A stretch of DNA of 64,000 nucleotides, taken from positions 248,001 through 312,000 of the forward strand of contig NZ_FTOJ01000002.1 in the NCBI RefSeq assembly GCF_900156685.1. Direction: 5' to 3'. The translations under genes were made by a program, and so were the position numbers. Below are positions 1 to 7,863 of the stretch, in pieces (position 1 is the stretch's first letter; every line of letters starts with the position of its first letter). A model generated the notes under the pieces. That model saw only the letters and a program-made list of their open reading frames with translations. It was not told where the DNA came from and did no database searches. The stretch comes from Chryseobacterium piscicola (GTDB taxonomy: Bacteria; Bacteroidota; Bacteroidia; Flavobacteriales; Weeksellaceae).

Positions 1-575
1 TTGCAGATGTTTTGTTTGGAAAAGTAAATCCTTCAGGAAAATTGCCGATGACTTTCCCGAGAAGTCTTGGGCAGGTTCCTATTTATTATAATGCTAAAAA
101 TACAGGTCGTCCATTAGACCAAAAATTGGTAGATAAATGTGAGTACCAAAGATTCCGTTCAAATTATATGGATGAATGTAATACACCATTATATCCCTTT
201 GGATATGGTTTGAGCTATACTAAATTCAACTATTCTGATGTAACTGTTTCTAATGCCAATCCAAAAGGAAATCAAACAGTTCAGGCTTCGGTTACAGTTA
301 CCAATTCTGGAAATTATGATGGGGCAGAAGTTGTACAGTTGTACATAAGAGATTGGGTAGGAACAATCACAAGACCGGTGAAAGAACTGAAAGGTTTCCA
401 AAAAGTGATGCTTAAAAAAGGGGAATCTAAAAAAGTAACTTTTGATATCACTCCTGAAAATCTGAAATTCTATAATGGAGATTTGAAATTTGACTGGGAA
501 CCTGGGGAATTTGAAATCATGATTGGTACCAATTCTGAAGAAGTAAAACATTCAAAAATAAATTGGACGAAATAA
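1..575 (+). CDS. Glycoside hydrolase family 3 beta-glucosidase, C-terminal part (5' end outside window)
   Basis: The frame is already open at base 3 and reads ADVLFGKVNPSGKLP, the stretch typical of the end of the second catalytic (alpha/beta sandwich) domain of GH3 enzymes, so the start lies upstream. After a linker comes a fibronectin type III-like domain with the usual pattern VTVTNSGNYDGAEVVQLYI, ending in a TAA at 573. GH3 enzymes of this type release glucose or xylose from the non-reducing end of beta-linked oligosaccharides, usually in the periplasm. The catalytic residues and signal peptide are not visible here, so substrate cannot be judged. A hairpin terminator follows at once. Confidence 0.9.
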   Translation, partial: ADVLFGKVNPSGKLPMTFPRSLGQVPIYYNAKNTGRPLDQKLVDKCEYQRFRSNYMDECNTPLYPFGYGLSYTKFNYSDVTVSNANPKGNQTVQASVTVTNSGNYDGAEVVQLYIRDWVGTITRPVKELKGFQKVMLKKGESKKVTFDITPENLKFYNGDLKFDWEPGEFEIMIGTNSEEVKHSKINWTK

Positions 576-584
576 TAATTCCAT

Positions 585-611
585 AAAGCCATTCGAAAGA
601 GTGGCTTTTTT
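585..611 (+). terminator. Rho-independent terminator after the GH3 gene
   Basis: The arms AAAGCCA (585-591) and TGGCTTT (602-608) enclose a 10-base loop and are followed by a T tract, 10 bases after the stop codon. Confidence 0.75.
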
Positions 612-854
612 CATGGGTAAAGAGTGGTTTTTACCTCAAACTGCCTCACGATCTCTACATAATGAAAAGCGCAAAGTTGTGATAATCTTTGCGAAGCATA
701 ATGTACTGACGTTATTTTCTAGTTCAACATCCACCATATTTTCAGAATTTTTATTTCAGATAAAAAAACTGAATGATAAATATGTAAAAGTGAATGCTTA
801 TAAGAGAAATGATTCTGTCGGAAAGTCAATGTTTTTGGTCTTTATACTAGATAG

Positions 855-1433
855 TTAGGTAATAAATGTGTTTGTAATCTCTTTTATGATCCAGCTTCCA
901 TCTTTTTGTTTTTCAAGTAAATATCCAAAACCAATTCCAAAAACTGAGTCACGATAAATGGTTTCTATATAAACAAAATTATCATTAAAATATATAGGAT
1001 TTGAAAATTGATACAACTTTTTTTGCCTATCAATATCTTGTTTATGAGCTATTTGGATGTTTGAATTTATCTTAGTATCAATATTTAAGGAATCAAAGAT
1101 GTATACGTTCTGTTTTAATAAATTTAATGAGTCAGATTTTCTGTTTCTAAATTTACTTCCTTTCAAATCTAATAAACGAATAATGTTTTTATTGAAAAAT
1201 GAAGGTGGTCCTGGCTCTTCACCTAAGATCTCTTTTTGACTTGGAACATAGATTTTTAATTTCTTAAGTTCAGGATTTATTAAAAATTGATGATTCTTAT
1301 TAAAGTTGTTTCTTTTGGATTCATTTTTCAAAACACTATACAATATCTTGTTTAATTCTACTTTCTCATCTTTTTCTTTCTTAGAACAGCCGATGATAAT
1401 AAGGGAAATGATGACGAAGAAAATTTTATTCAT
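855..1433 (-). CDS. Hypothetical lipoprotein, 192 aa
   Basis: The N terminus MNKIFFVIISLIIIGCSKKE is a lipoprotein signal peptide: a positive residue, a hydrophobic core, and a lipobox ending at Cys16. The mature part is charged and Asn/Lys-rich, with a C-terminal beta-rich section (YFNDNFVYIETIYRDSVFGIGFGYLLEKQ) that resembles small beta-sheet stress lipoproteins, but I do not recognise a family. It is a single gene on the minus strand between the GH3 terminator and the ohr terminator. Function unknown; envelope location is inferred from the signal alone. Confidence 0.75.
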   Translation of the reverse strand: MNKIFFVIISLIIIGCSKKEKDEKVELNKILYSVLKNESKRNNFNKNHQFLINPELKKLKIYVPSQKEILGEEPGPPSFFNKNIIRLLDLKGSKFRNRKSDSLNLLKQNVYIFDSLNIDTKINSNIQIAHKQDIDRQKKLYQFSNPIYFNDNFVYIETIYRDSVFGIGFGYLLEKQKDGSWIIKEITNTFIT

Positions 1434-1485
1434 TTCAAAATGTTAGCTAATAAAATTACATATAAAACTTGAAAAAATAAATTTT

Positions 1486-1518
1486 AAAAAAAAATCTGCC
1501 TCCAAAAGAAGCAGATTT
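1486..1518 (-). terminator. Terminator of the nitroreductase-ohrR-ohr operon
   Basis: The arms AAATCTGC (1492-1499) and GCAGATTT (1511-1518) are perfectly complementary. On the minus strand the hairpin runs into a T tract (the A run at 1486-1494), just downstream of the ohr stop codon. Confidence 0.85.
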
Positions 1519-1541
1519 ATATAATTTAAAAGAAAAAAATC

Positions 1542-1964
1542 TTAGTTATTCGTCACCGAAAGTTTCACTTCAATATTATTTCTTGTCGCATTAGAATACG
1601 GACAAATCTGATGAGCTTTTTCTGTCAACGACTGAGCTTCTTCAATGGAAACTCCTGGAATATTCACATCTAATTCTGCAGCCAGACCAAAACCACCATC
1701 CTCATTTTGTCCGATGCTTACTTTTGCAGCAACCGAAGTTTCTCCGGTTTCAATTTTAGATTTACTGATGATTAAATTTAATGCACTGTCAAAACAAGCT
1801 GCATATCCTGCTGCGAAAAGCATTTCAGGATTGGTGAAATCGTCATTCGCTCCACCTAATCCTTTTGGCATTCTTACTTCAAGATCCAAAACTCCGTTAT
1901 CACTTTTTACCTGTCCGTTTCTTCCGCCTTTTGCGGTAACGTTGGTTGTATATAATGTTTTCAT
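1542..1964 (-). CDS. ohr: Organic hydroperoxide resistance protein (Ohr, OsmC/Ohr family)
   Basis: Ohr is a cytoplasmic thiol peroxidase that reduces organic and fatty-acid hydroperoxides. The 140-residue length is normal for the family. The peroxidatic cysteine is Cys57 in GYAACFDSAL and the resolving cysteine is Cys121 in QICPYSNATRNN, with the conserved Glu47 before it. The start codon directly abuts the ohrR stop codon, so the two are translated together. As the last gene of the operon it should be induced by peroxides through OhrR. The two-cysteine spacing fits Ohr rather than OsmC. Confidence 0.95.
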   Translation of the reverse strand: MKTLYTTNVTAKGGRNGQVKSDNGVLDLEVRMPKGLGGANDDFTNPEMLFAAGYAACFDSALNLIISKSKIETGETSVAAKVSIGQNEDGGFGLAAELDVNIPGVSIEEAQSLTEKAHQICPYSNATRNNIEVKLSVTNN

Positions 1965-2399
1965 TTATTTTTGAATTTTATTTAAAATTTTCTGAACTGT
2001 TTCTTTCAATTCCATAAGGTCTTCTGTTGAAAGATTGAGTTTTTCCTGCATTTTAGAAGGAATTTTGCAGGCCTCCTGCTGTAGTTTTTTACCTCCTTCA
2101 TCCAGAAAAACTTCAACCACTCTTTCATCTTCTTTTTTTCTTTTTCGGTTGATAAAGCCTTTTGCTTCAAGCCTTTTCAGAAGGGGTGTTAAAGTTCCGC
2201 TGTCGAGGTAAAGTTTTTCGCCGATTTGATTTACAGTCAATCCATCCTTTTCCCAAAGTACCATCATCACAAGATATTGCGGATAGGTGATACCAATCTC
2301 ATCCAGAAACGGGCGGTACAAACCGGTAATTTCTTTAGAAATAACGTAAAGCGGAAAACAAAGTTGATTTCCTAATTGGGGAGTTTGTTGATTTTCCAT
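1965..2399 (-). CDS. ohrR: MarR-family peroxide-sensing repressor OhrR
   Basis: A 144-residue winged-helix repressor of the OhrR branch of the MarR family. The N terminus carries the reactive cysteine in NQLCFPLYVIS (Cys14), which in this family is oxidised by organic hydroperoxides and causes release from DNA. ITYPQYLVMMVLWE and the DNA-binding LDSGTLTPLLKRLEAKGFINRKR segment follow the family pattern, and the wing is rich in Lys/Arg. It lies 29 bases after the nitroreductase gene and abuts ohr. The palindrome at 3139-3162 in front of the operon is its probable operator, giving autoregulation (inference). Confidence 0.93.
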   Translation of the reverse strand: MENQQTPQLGNQLCFPLYVISKEITGLYRPFLDEIGITYPQYLVMMVLWEKDGLTVNQIGEKLYLDSGTLTPLLKRLEAKGFINRKRKKEDERVVEVFLDEGGKKLQQEACKIPSKMQEKLNLSTEDLMELKETVQKILNKIQK

Positions 2400-2428
2400 A
2401 ATTCAGGTATGAATTTGAGATGAAAATA

Positions 2429-3061
2429 TTATTTTCTGATGATAAATTCTTCCATCGGAATTCTTACTTTCTTCATGTGAGAAAGATAGTCGTTTTCGAT
2501 GTCTCTGTAACCAAGATATAAAAGTGTTACACTTTTAAGTCCTAATTGTCTCAGTCCTAAAATTTCATCTACCACATCATTGCTGAAACCTTCTGCCGGA
2601 GTAGAATCTACCTTTAATTCTGCTGCTTGAGCCATTGCCAAACCAAGAGCAATATACGTTTGTCTTGCGGTATGTGCAAAATGCTCTTCAGGAGTTTGAG
2701 CTCCGTAGATTTCCTTAATTTTATCTGTATAACTGCTGAATCTTCCTCGTGGTAAATCTCTTACATCGGTGTGATGATCGTACACTTTATCAATTTTTTC
2801 GTTGGAATAACTGTCCCACGCTGCAAATACCAAAACCTGAGAACAATCTCTCATCACTTCCGGGTTCAAAGCACCTTTTACCATTTTTTCCTTTAATTCC
2901 TGATTTTCCACCACAATTACACGGAAAGGTTGTAATCCTGATGAAGTAGGAGCTAACCTTGCAGCTTCTAAAATTTTGTTTACATCTTCTTCAGATACTT
3001 TTTTTGTTGAATCGTATGCTTTTACAGCATGTCTCCAGTTTAAATCTTCTATTAACGACAT
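2429..3061 (-). CDS. NAD(P)H-dependent oxidoreductase, nitroreductase family
   Basis: A 210-residue FMN flavoprotein of the NfsB/nitroreductase type. The N-terminal RHAVKAYD and the LAPTSSGLQPFRV segment (about residues 37-49) are the usual FMN-phosphate contacts, and the C terminus holds a second flavin-contact region (GLKSVTLLYLGYRD). Such enzymes reduce quinones, nitroaromatics or activated alkenes with NAD(P)H. It is the first gene of the operon with ohrR and ohr, which suggests a role in detoxifying peroxide-derived or quinone electrophiles. The real substrate cannot be told from sequence. Confidence 0.9.
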   Translation of the reverse strand: MSLIEDLNWRHAVKAYDSTKKVSEEDVNKILEAARLAPTSSGLQPFRVIVVENQELKEKMVKGALNPEVMRDCSQVLVFAAWDSYSNEKIDKVYDHHTDVRDLPRGRFSSYTDKIKEIYGAQTPEEHFAHTARQTYIALGLAMAQAAELKVDSTPAEGFSNDVVDEILGLRQLGLKSVTLLYLGYRDIENDYLSHMKKVRIPMEEFIIRK

Positions 3062-3124
3062 TGTTTATTTTTTTTATTAATTAAATATTTGATTCTAAAA
3101 ATGGTTTGAATCGAAATAACTAGG

Positions 3125-3155
3125 CAAAGATACAAAACAATTAAATTGCGCGCAA
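3125..3155 (-). promoter_or_regulatory. Promoter of the nitroreductase-ohrR-ohr operon
   Basis: On the minus strand, TTG (3153-3155) lies 20 bases before a perfect -7 box TATCTTTG (3125-3132), matching the Bacteroidetes TTG / TANNTTTG promoter. The -33 TTG sits inside the palindromic operator. Confidence 0.7.
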
Positions 3156-3162
3156 TTTAATT
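3139..3162. promoter_or_regulatory. Perfect 24-bp palindromic operator, probable OhrR site
   Basis: Bases 3139-3162 form a perfect inverted repeat with core AAATTGCGCGCAATTT. It covers the -33 element of the promoter for the nitroreductase-ohrR-ohr operon, so bound protein would block RNA polymerase. MarR/OhrR proteins bind AT-rich dyads containing AATT-type half sites. Assignment to OhrR is an inference from position and shape. Confidence 0.7.
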
Positions 3163-3444
3163 TCGCGAAATATATTTTAGATGAAATCTATAATTTTTAT
3201 TTTGTAATGTTAATCAAAAAATAATCCATTGTAAACGTACAATGGATTATTAATCTTTGTGATGGTATGCAATAAGTAAACAATTGCAAAACCTTTATAT
3301 TTCGGGGTTAAGTCTACGCTTTTGTTATCTTAAAAACGATATATTACCAAAATTCTTTGTTTGAAATTGCGTTAAATTGAACAGTATGAAGAATAGCGTA
3401 TATTAATTTATAATACAATATTACATCTGCCAAAAAATTAAGTT
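3163..3444. other. Intergenic spacer without a gene
   Basis: Between the operator and the lipB stop codon I see only the hairpin at 3220-3251. Bases 3252-3444 are A/T-rich with no ORF, repeat or promoter box that I could support. Confidence 0.6.
3215..3251 (-). terminator. Strong hairpin, probable terminator downstream of lipB
   Basis: A 14-bp perfect stem (3220-3233 with 3238-3251) closes a 4-base loop. On the minus strand it is followed by a run of T (A run at 3215-3220). It lies about 195 bases beyond the lipB stop. Confidence 0.65.
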
Positions 3445-4173
3445 TTAGGTATTAACCAATTCTGCCCCAAAAACATCTACAAAATGCTTTTGGATTTTCA
3501 TTTTAATATCTTCCATTTCTTCAGCAGTCAAATCTCTTTCCAGTTCTCTTTTCAAAGAAGTTACCTGTTTATCTTTGATTCCACAAGGGATAATGTATTC
3601 AAAATAACGCATATCTGTGTTGACGTTGAACGCAAAACCGTGCAAAGTTACCCAGCGTGAAGCTTTTACGCCCATAGCGCAGATTTTTCTGGCGTAAGGT
3701 TTTCCTACATCAAGCCAAACTCCTGTTTCTCCTGGCGAACGTTCGCCTTTTAAACCAAATTCAGCCATCGTTCGAATAATCACTTCTTCTAGATTTCGCA
3801 TGTATAAATGTATATCCGTGAAGAAGTTTTCGAGATCTAAGATAGGGTAGCCCACAATTTGCCCGAAACCGTGATAGGTAATGTCTCCACCACGGTTTAC
3901 TTTTACAAAGGTGGCTTCTATTTCTTTTAATTTATCAATTCCCGCCAACATATTTTCTTCATGTCCGCTTTTCCCTAAAGTATACACATGAGGATGTTCT
4001 ACCAAAAGAAAGTGATTGGAAGTAGTAATGTGTTGTTCAGCAGGTAGATCGCGGTTTTTTATTTTAGTATCAATAATGTCTTTCATCAGTTTTTCCTGAT
4101 AATCCCAAGATGTTTGATAATCTTTTACGCCAAGATCTTCAAATTTTACTACTTTATTCTGATTTGTATTCAT
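3445..4173 (-). CDS. lipB: Octanoyl-[ACP]:protein N-octanoyltransferase (lipoate biosynthesis)
   Basis: LipB moves octanoyl groups from acyl carrier protein to lipoyl domains of 2-oxoacid dehydrogenases and the glycine cleavage H protein. The family signature RGGDITYHG is at residues 94-102. The catalytic pair is Lys163 (ARKICAMGVK) and Cys197 (IIPCGIKDKQVTSL). The 242-residue length is normal. It follows trpA on the same strand after 77 bases, with its own possible -7 box in that gap, so it may be read both from that promoter and by readthrough of the trp operon; no trp terminator was found between them. Confidence 0.95.
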   Translation of the reverse strand: MNTNQNKVVKFEDLGVKDYQTSWDYQEKLMKDIIDTKIKNRDLPAEQHITTSNHFLLVEHPHVYTLGKSGHEENMLAGIDKLKEIEATFVKVNRGGDITYHGFGQIVGYPILDLENFFTDIHLYMRNLEEVIIRTMAEFGLKGERSPGETGVWLDVGKPYARKICAMGVKASRWVTLHGFAFNVNTDMRYFEYIIPCGIKDKQVTSLKRELERDLTAEEMEDIKMKIQKHFVDVFGAELVNT

Positions 4174-4236
4174 GTGTGGATGTCGATTTTCTTGTAATGA
4201 TATAGAATCCCGATTTCATACCATTTTATAGACTTA

Positions 4237-4244
4237 CAAATTTA
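4237..4244 (-). promoter_or_regulatory. Possible -7 box for lipB
   Basis: TAAATTTG on the minus strand, about 64 bases before the lipB ATG and just after the trpA stop codon. No convincing -33 element. Confidence 0.4.
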
Positions 4245-4250
4245 GTAAAT

Positions 4251-4985
4251 TTAATTTTTTACGGAATGAATAAAATCTTTGGCTTTAATCTTCCAATCTT
4301 TATTTTGTAAAAGAATATTTACGAATGCCGTCCCAATAATTCCGCCGTCTGCTTTTTCAGTAACGTTTTCAAAATCTTCTTTCGATTTGATGCCAAAACC
4401 GATCATAATTGGGTTGATCAATGGAAGAGAGGCTAATTTTGATAGGTAATCTTCATTTTTTAATACTGCATTTTCTTTTCCTGTGGTAGAAGAAGAACTT
4501 ACAGCGTATAAAAATCCGGAACTTAAAGAATCGAGATGAAAAATTCTTTCTTCTGAAGTTTCAGGTGTAATCAGAAAAGTGAAGTTTAGATTATACTGTT
4601 TTAATATTTTCTGGTAATTTTTCTCGAATTCAATTGGTGGTAAATCGGGAATAATTAATCCTGAAACGCCGCTCTCAGAACATTCTTTGCAAAATTTTTC
4701 AAATCCGAAACTCAAAACAGGGTTGATGTATCCCATCAAGATAATTGGAATTTTGACTTCGTTTTTTACTGATTTCAATTGAAGAAAAAGTTTTTCAATG
4801 GTCATCCCGTTTTGAAGAGCAAGCTCATGCGCTTTTTGAATAACCGGTCCGTCTGCAACAGGATCAGAATAAGGCATCCCGATTTCTATCATATCGGCTC
4901 CGGAATCCTGAATGAGTTTTATAATTTCTGTTGTTTCTTCCAGTTGAGGAATTCCTGCAGTGAAGTATATATTTAGTTTTTTCAT
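4251..4985 (-). CDS. trpA: Tryptophan synthase alpha chain
   Basis: TrpA splits indole-3-glycerol phosphate into indole and glyceraldehyde-3-phosphate; indole passes through a tunnel to TrpB. The catalytic residues are present: Glu34 in MIEIGMPYSDP and Asp45 in DPVADGPVIQ. The phosphate-binding GFGIKSKEDF and GGIIGTAFV segments follow near the C terminus. At 244 residues it is somewhat shorter than the 268 of the E. coli enzyme. It is the last trp gene; its start is 72 bases beyond the trpB stop, a spacer filled with heptanucleotide-like repeats. Confidence 0.97.
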   Translation of the reverse strand: MKKLNIYFTAGIPQLEETTEIIKLIQDSGADMIEIGMPYSDPVADGPVIQKAHELALQNGMTIEKLFLQLKSVKNEVKIPIILMGYINPVLSFGFEKFCKECSESGVSGLIIPDLPPIEFEKNYQKILKQYNLNFTFLITPETSEERIFHLDSLSSGFLYAVSSSSTTGKENAVLKNEDYLSKLASLPLINPIMIGFGIKSKEDFENVTEKADGGIIGTAFVNILLQNKDWKIKAKDFIHSVKN

Positions 4986-5077
4986 TTTTTTTTTTAAGGT
5001 AGATTTTTAAGGTTAGATTTTAGAGTTTTGATTCATTTAAATAGCAATTTCTAACATCTAATATCTAATTTCTCTTA
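4986..5077. repeat. Heptanucleotide-type repeats in the trpA-trpB spacer, running into the trpB 3' end
   Basis: On the plus strand four 7-base units follow each other at 5050-5077: TCTAACA, TCTAATA, TCTAATT, TCTCTTA. The last three overlap the final codons of trpB (EIRY and the stop at 5058). A looser array of similar composition lies at about 4995-5028 (AAGGTAG, ATTTTTA, AGGTTAG, ATTTTAG). Confidence 0.55.
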
Positions 5078-6245
5078 AATAAGTTTCCATATCCTTATCG
5101 CCACGACCGCTGAGGCAAATCACCACTACATCATTTTCATTAAATTTCTTTTTATCTAAAACAGATAATGCATGAGCACTTTCTAGAGCGGGAATAATTC
5201 CTTCTAATTTCGTCAGTTCAAAAGCCGATTGTAATGCTTCATCATCATTAATACTAAAAAATTCAGCACGGTTTTCTCTAAACAAATTTGCATGAAAAGG
5301 TCCTATACCGGGATAATCTAGCCCTGCAGATATAGAATGTGGCTCAATAACCTGTCCGTCATTTGTTTGCATTACGAGACTTTTGCTTCCGTGCAAAACG
5401 CCTAAAGTTCCCAAAAATGTAGTAGCAGCAGATTTTCCAGATTCCACACCGAAACCGCCTGCTTCTGCGGCAATTATTTTTACGTCTTCTTCATCTACAA
5501 AATGATAAAAAGTACCGGCAGCATTGCTTCCACCGCCAACGCAGGCAATGACGTAATCGGGATTTTCTCTCCCGATTTGCTCATGAAGCTGTTCTTTAAT
5601 CTCCTTTGAAATAACACTTTGAAATCTCGCTACCAAATCCGGAAAAGGATGAGGTCCTACAACGCTTCCGATGACGTAATGAGTGGTGGTTGAGTTGTTA
5701 ATCCAGTCTCTTAAAGCTTCATTTACAGCGTCTTTTAATGTTTTTGAACCTGAAGTTGCCGGAATTACTGTTGCACCCAACATTTTCATTCGTCCCACAT
5801 TAGGAGCTTGTCTTGCAATATCTACTTCGCCCATGTAAACAATGCATTCCAAACCTAGCAATGCACACGCTGTTGCGGTTGCCACACCGTGTTGTCCGGC
5901 TCCTGTTTCGGCGATTATTCTATGTTTACCCAAACGTTTTGCCAGTAAAACCTGTCCTAAAGCATTGTTTATTTTGTGCGCTCCTGTGTGATTTAAATCT
6001 TCCCTTTTTAGATAAATTTGAGTATTGTATTTTTTACTTAAATTTTTGGAAAAATAGAGAGGGGTGGCGCGGCCAACATAGTTTTTAAGTAAATTTTGAT
6101 ATTCATCTTGAAATTCATCAGAATCAATGATTTTAAGATAATTGTTTTGTAGTTCTTCTACGTTCGGATACAGCATTTCAGGAACGAAAGCTCCGCCAAA
6201 TTCGCCGTAATATCCGTTTTGATCTGGGTTTTTATAATTTTTCAT
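5058..6245 (-). CDS. trpB: Tryptophan synthase beta chain
   Basis: TrpB is the PLP enzyme that joins indole with serine to make tryptophan, in complex with TrpA. PLP-binding Lys91 lies in [13 protein letters not shown], and the phosphate-binding glycine loop [12 protein letters not shown] follows. The 395-residue length and the N-terminal [16 protein letters not shown] match TrpB1, the form that works with TrpA. The start overlaps the end of trpF by 14 bases, indicating coupled translation. The last codons fall in a heptamer repeat array, so the C-terminal tail may differ between relatives. Confidence 0.98.
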   Translation of the reverse strand: MKNYKNPDQNGYYGEFGGAFVPEMLYPNVEELQNNYLKIIDSDEFQDEYQNLLKNYVGRATPLYFSKNLSKKYNTQIYLKREDLNHTGAHKINNALGQVLLAKRLGKHRIIAETGAGQHGVATATACALLGLECIVYMGEVDIARQAPNVGRMKMLGATVIPATSGSKTLKDAVNEALRDWINNSTTTHYVIGSVVGPHPFPDLVARFQSVISKEIKEQLHEQIGRENPDYVIACVGGGSNAAGTFYHFVDEEDVKIIAAEAGGFGVESGKSAATTFLGTLGVLHGSKSLVMQTNDGQVIEPHSISAGLDYPGIGPFHANLFRENRAEFFSINDDEALQSAFELTKLEGIIPALESAHALSVLDKKKFNENDVVVICLSGRGDKDMETYLREIRY

Positions 6246-6897
6246 ATAATTTTTTTATTTTTTCTACATCTTTAGTTCCTGGTTCTGTTTCAAATTTTGA
6301 ATTAACGTCTAATGCAAATGGTTGTGGAATTAACTTATTAGTTTCGCCAACATTTTCTAAAGAAATCCCGCCGCTTAGAAAATAAGCCTTATTAATTTTT
6401 AACTGAGTTAAAATTTTCCAGTCGAAAGTATTTCCTGTTCCACCAAAAGCTTTGGAATCGGTGTCGAATAGGAGATAGTTGTTGGTTATTGGTTGTTGAT
6501 TGATGGTATTTTGTAGTTCTTCAATGGTTTGATTTCCAATTCTAAATACTTTAATAATCTTTATATTTTCACTTAAACTTTGCCTTAACCTTACAATGTA
6601 TTCTTCATTTTCGTCTCCGTGAAGTTGAATTAAATTTAAATCTGCTTTTTCTGAAATATCAACAATGTTTTTTATTGTTTCGTTTACAAAAACTCCCACT
6701 TTTCCACTATGATTTATTTTTGAAATATCATCCAAAGTCAAATGATTTAAAACAAATCTTGGCGATTTTTCATAAAATATGAAACCTAGAAAATCAATTT
6801 TTAATGCCACTAATTCACGAATCTGGCTCAGTTGGGTTAAACCGCAGACTTTAAGTTGCGATTGGCTTTTGGCTTCTTGCTTTTGGTACTCTGTCAT
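6232..6897 (-). CDS. trpF: Phosphoribosylanthranilate isomerase
   Basis: TrpF converts N-(5'-phosphoribosyl)anthranilate into CdRP. The general base cysteine is Cys18 in LKVCGLTQ, the general acid Asp lies in [10 protein letters not shown], and the phosphate loop [10 protein letters not shown] precedes it. Two parts look unlike the family: an N-terminal Gln/Lys tail ([14 protein letters not shown]) and an inserted Gln/Asn segment ([12 protein letters not shown]). Both are translated from heptanucleotide repeats (6858-6885 and 6478-6505). The start lies 14 bases after trpC and the end overlaps trpB. An internal start nearer Lys16 would remove the repeat tail, but no ATG is available there. Confidence 0.95.
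   Translation of the reverse strand: MTEYQKQEAKSQSQLKVCGLTQLSQIRELVALKIDFLGFIFYEKSPRFVLNHLTLDDISKINHSGKVGVFVNETIKNIVDISEKADLNLIQLHGDENEEYIVRLRQSLSENIKIIKVFRIGNQTIEELQNTINQQPITNNYLLFDTDSKAFGGTGNTFDWKILTQLKINKAYFLSGGISLENVGETNKLIPQPFALDVNSKFETEPGTKDVEKIKKLYEKL
6478..6505 (-). repeat. Heptanucleotide tandem repeat inside trpF
   Basis: Plus-strand units of 7 bases: GTTGTTG, GTTATTG, GTTGTTG, ATTGATG. They encode the Gln/Asn-rich insert INQQPITNN in TrpF. Confidence 0.7.
6858..6885 (-). repeat. Heptanucleotide tandem repeat at the trpF 5' end
   Basis: Plus-strand units of 7 bases: GCGATTG, GCTTTTG, GCTTCTT, GCTTTTG. They encode the low-complexity N-terminal tail [10 protein letters not shown] of TrpF. 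Confidence 0.7.
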
Positions 6898-6911
6898 TGT
6901 TTAACAAACTG

Positions 6912-7691
6912 TTATATCGTTACATTGGAAATGAATTCTCTAAATTTATTTCCCGGGTTTTCATTTTTCATAAAATATTCTCCCATCAAAAATCCGTTGA
7001 AACCTTTTTCTTTTAAAAATTTGAAATCTTCTTCACTGTAAATTCCACTTTCTGCGATGGATAAAATATCATACGGAAGCAGATTTTTCAGATTCACAGA
7101 ATGTTGAAGATCGACTTTGAAATCTTTTAAATTTCGGTTGTTGATTCCCACAAAATCAATGTTTTTGTTGATGTGTGCAAGCTCTTCCTCGGTATGGATT
7201 TCTAATAAAACTTCCAAGTCTAATTGGTGAGCAAGATCTGTAAATTCAGAAACCTGATTGGGCGAAAGACAAGCTGCAATCAATAAAATAACATCTGCAC
7301 CCATGCTTTTTGCTTCAAAAAACTGATATTCATCCATCATAAAATCTTTTCGCAAAATGGGAATGTTCACAGATTTTCTTACACTCAGAATATCATTAAA
7401 ACTTCCTCCGAAAAAATCATGATCCGTCAAAATAGAAACAGCACTTGCCCCGAATTTTTCGTATTCTGAAACAACTTCCAAAGGAGAAACCTGATCGTTA
7501 ATAATTCCTTTTGAAGGCGACTGTCTTTTGAATTCGGCGATAATTCCGGATTTTGACGCTATGGTTTCTTTCAAAGAATATGTTTTTTTACCGAAAAATT
7601 CAGAATCTTTCAGTTGTTGAAGAGAAATTTTAGATTTTGAATCTTTTACTTCCTGCTTTTTTCTTTCGATAATGGTATCTAAAATGTTCAT
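6912..7691 (-). CDS. trpC: Indole-3-glycerol phosphate synthase
   Basis: TrpC closes the indole ring, turning CdRP into indole-3-glycerol phosphate. The active-site signature IIAEFKRQSPSKG (residues 50-62) supplies Glu53 and Lys55, and DHDFFGGS and LRKDFMMDEYQ follow in the normal TIM-barrel order, with VGINNRNL and SIAESGI near the C terminus. The 259-residue length is standard, and trpC is not fused to trpF here, unlike in enteric bacteria. It follows trpD after a 172-base gap that holds a structured element, the largest gap in this operon. Confidence 0.97.
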   Translation of the reverse strand: MNILDTIIERKKQEVKDSKSKISLQQLKDSEFFGKKTYSLKETIASKSGIIAEFKRQSPSKGIINDQVSPLEVVSEYEKFGASAVSILTDHDFFGGSFNDILSVRKSVNIPILRKDFMMDEYQFFEAKSMGADVILLIAACLSPNQVSEFTDLAHQLDLEVLLEIHTEEELAHINKNIDFVGINNRNLKDFKVDLQHSVNLKNLLPYDILSIAESGIYSEEDFKFLKEKGFNGFLMGEYFMKNENPGNKFREFISNVTI

Positions 7692-7785
7692 TTTGTTAAA
7701 ATGTGATTTTGACTTTTTAAATAAAATCTATGTATTGGGATTTTTTTGCAAATTTTAAAACTGAATTTCTATTGATAACGACATT

Positions 7786-7853
7786 GCGACCCGGCTTGAG
7801 CGGAACTCCTTTTGCGAAGCAAAAGAGTGGGAGCGGAAGACGGAAATTGTCGC
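7786..7853 (+). ncRNA. Structured intergenic element, copy B (trpD-trpC gap)
   Basis: The outer arms GCGAC (7786-7790) and GTCGC (7849-7853) enclose a second perfect hairpin, CTTTTGC-GAA-GCAAAAG (7808-7824). It shares the words CCCGG, AGCGG, CCTTTT and GCAAAAGA, in the same order, with the element at 38206-38315. It is GC-rich compared with its surroundings. It is drawn on the plus strand because the shared words read in that sense in both copies; the trp transcript would carry the complement. Whether it is an RNA or a DNA repeat is not known. Confidence 0.5.
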
Positions 7854-7863
7854 CATAAAAAAT

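Noticed and set aside
670-693. CGCAAAG/CTTTGCG inverted repeat
   Set aside because: Only 7 bp, with no promoter or gene placement that gives it meaning; CTTTGCG words are frequent in the spacers here.
601-858. 85-codon open frame on the plus strand after the GH3 gene
   Set aside because: It begins in the terminator arm, has no homologous pattern or signal, and ends inside the opposite-strand lipoprotein gene.
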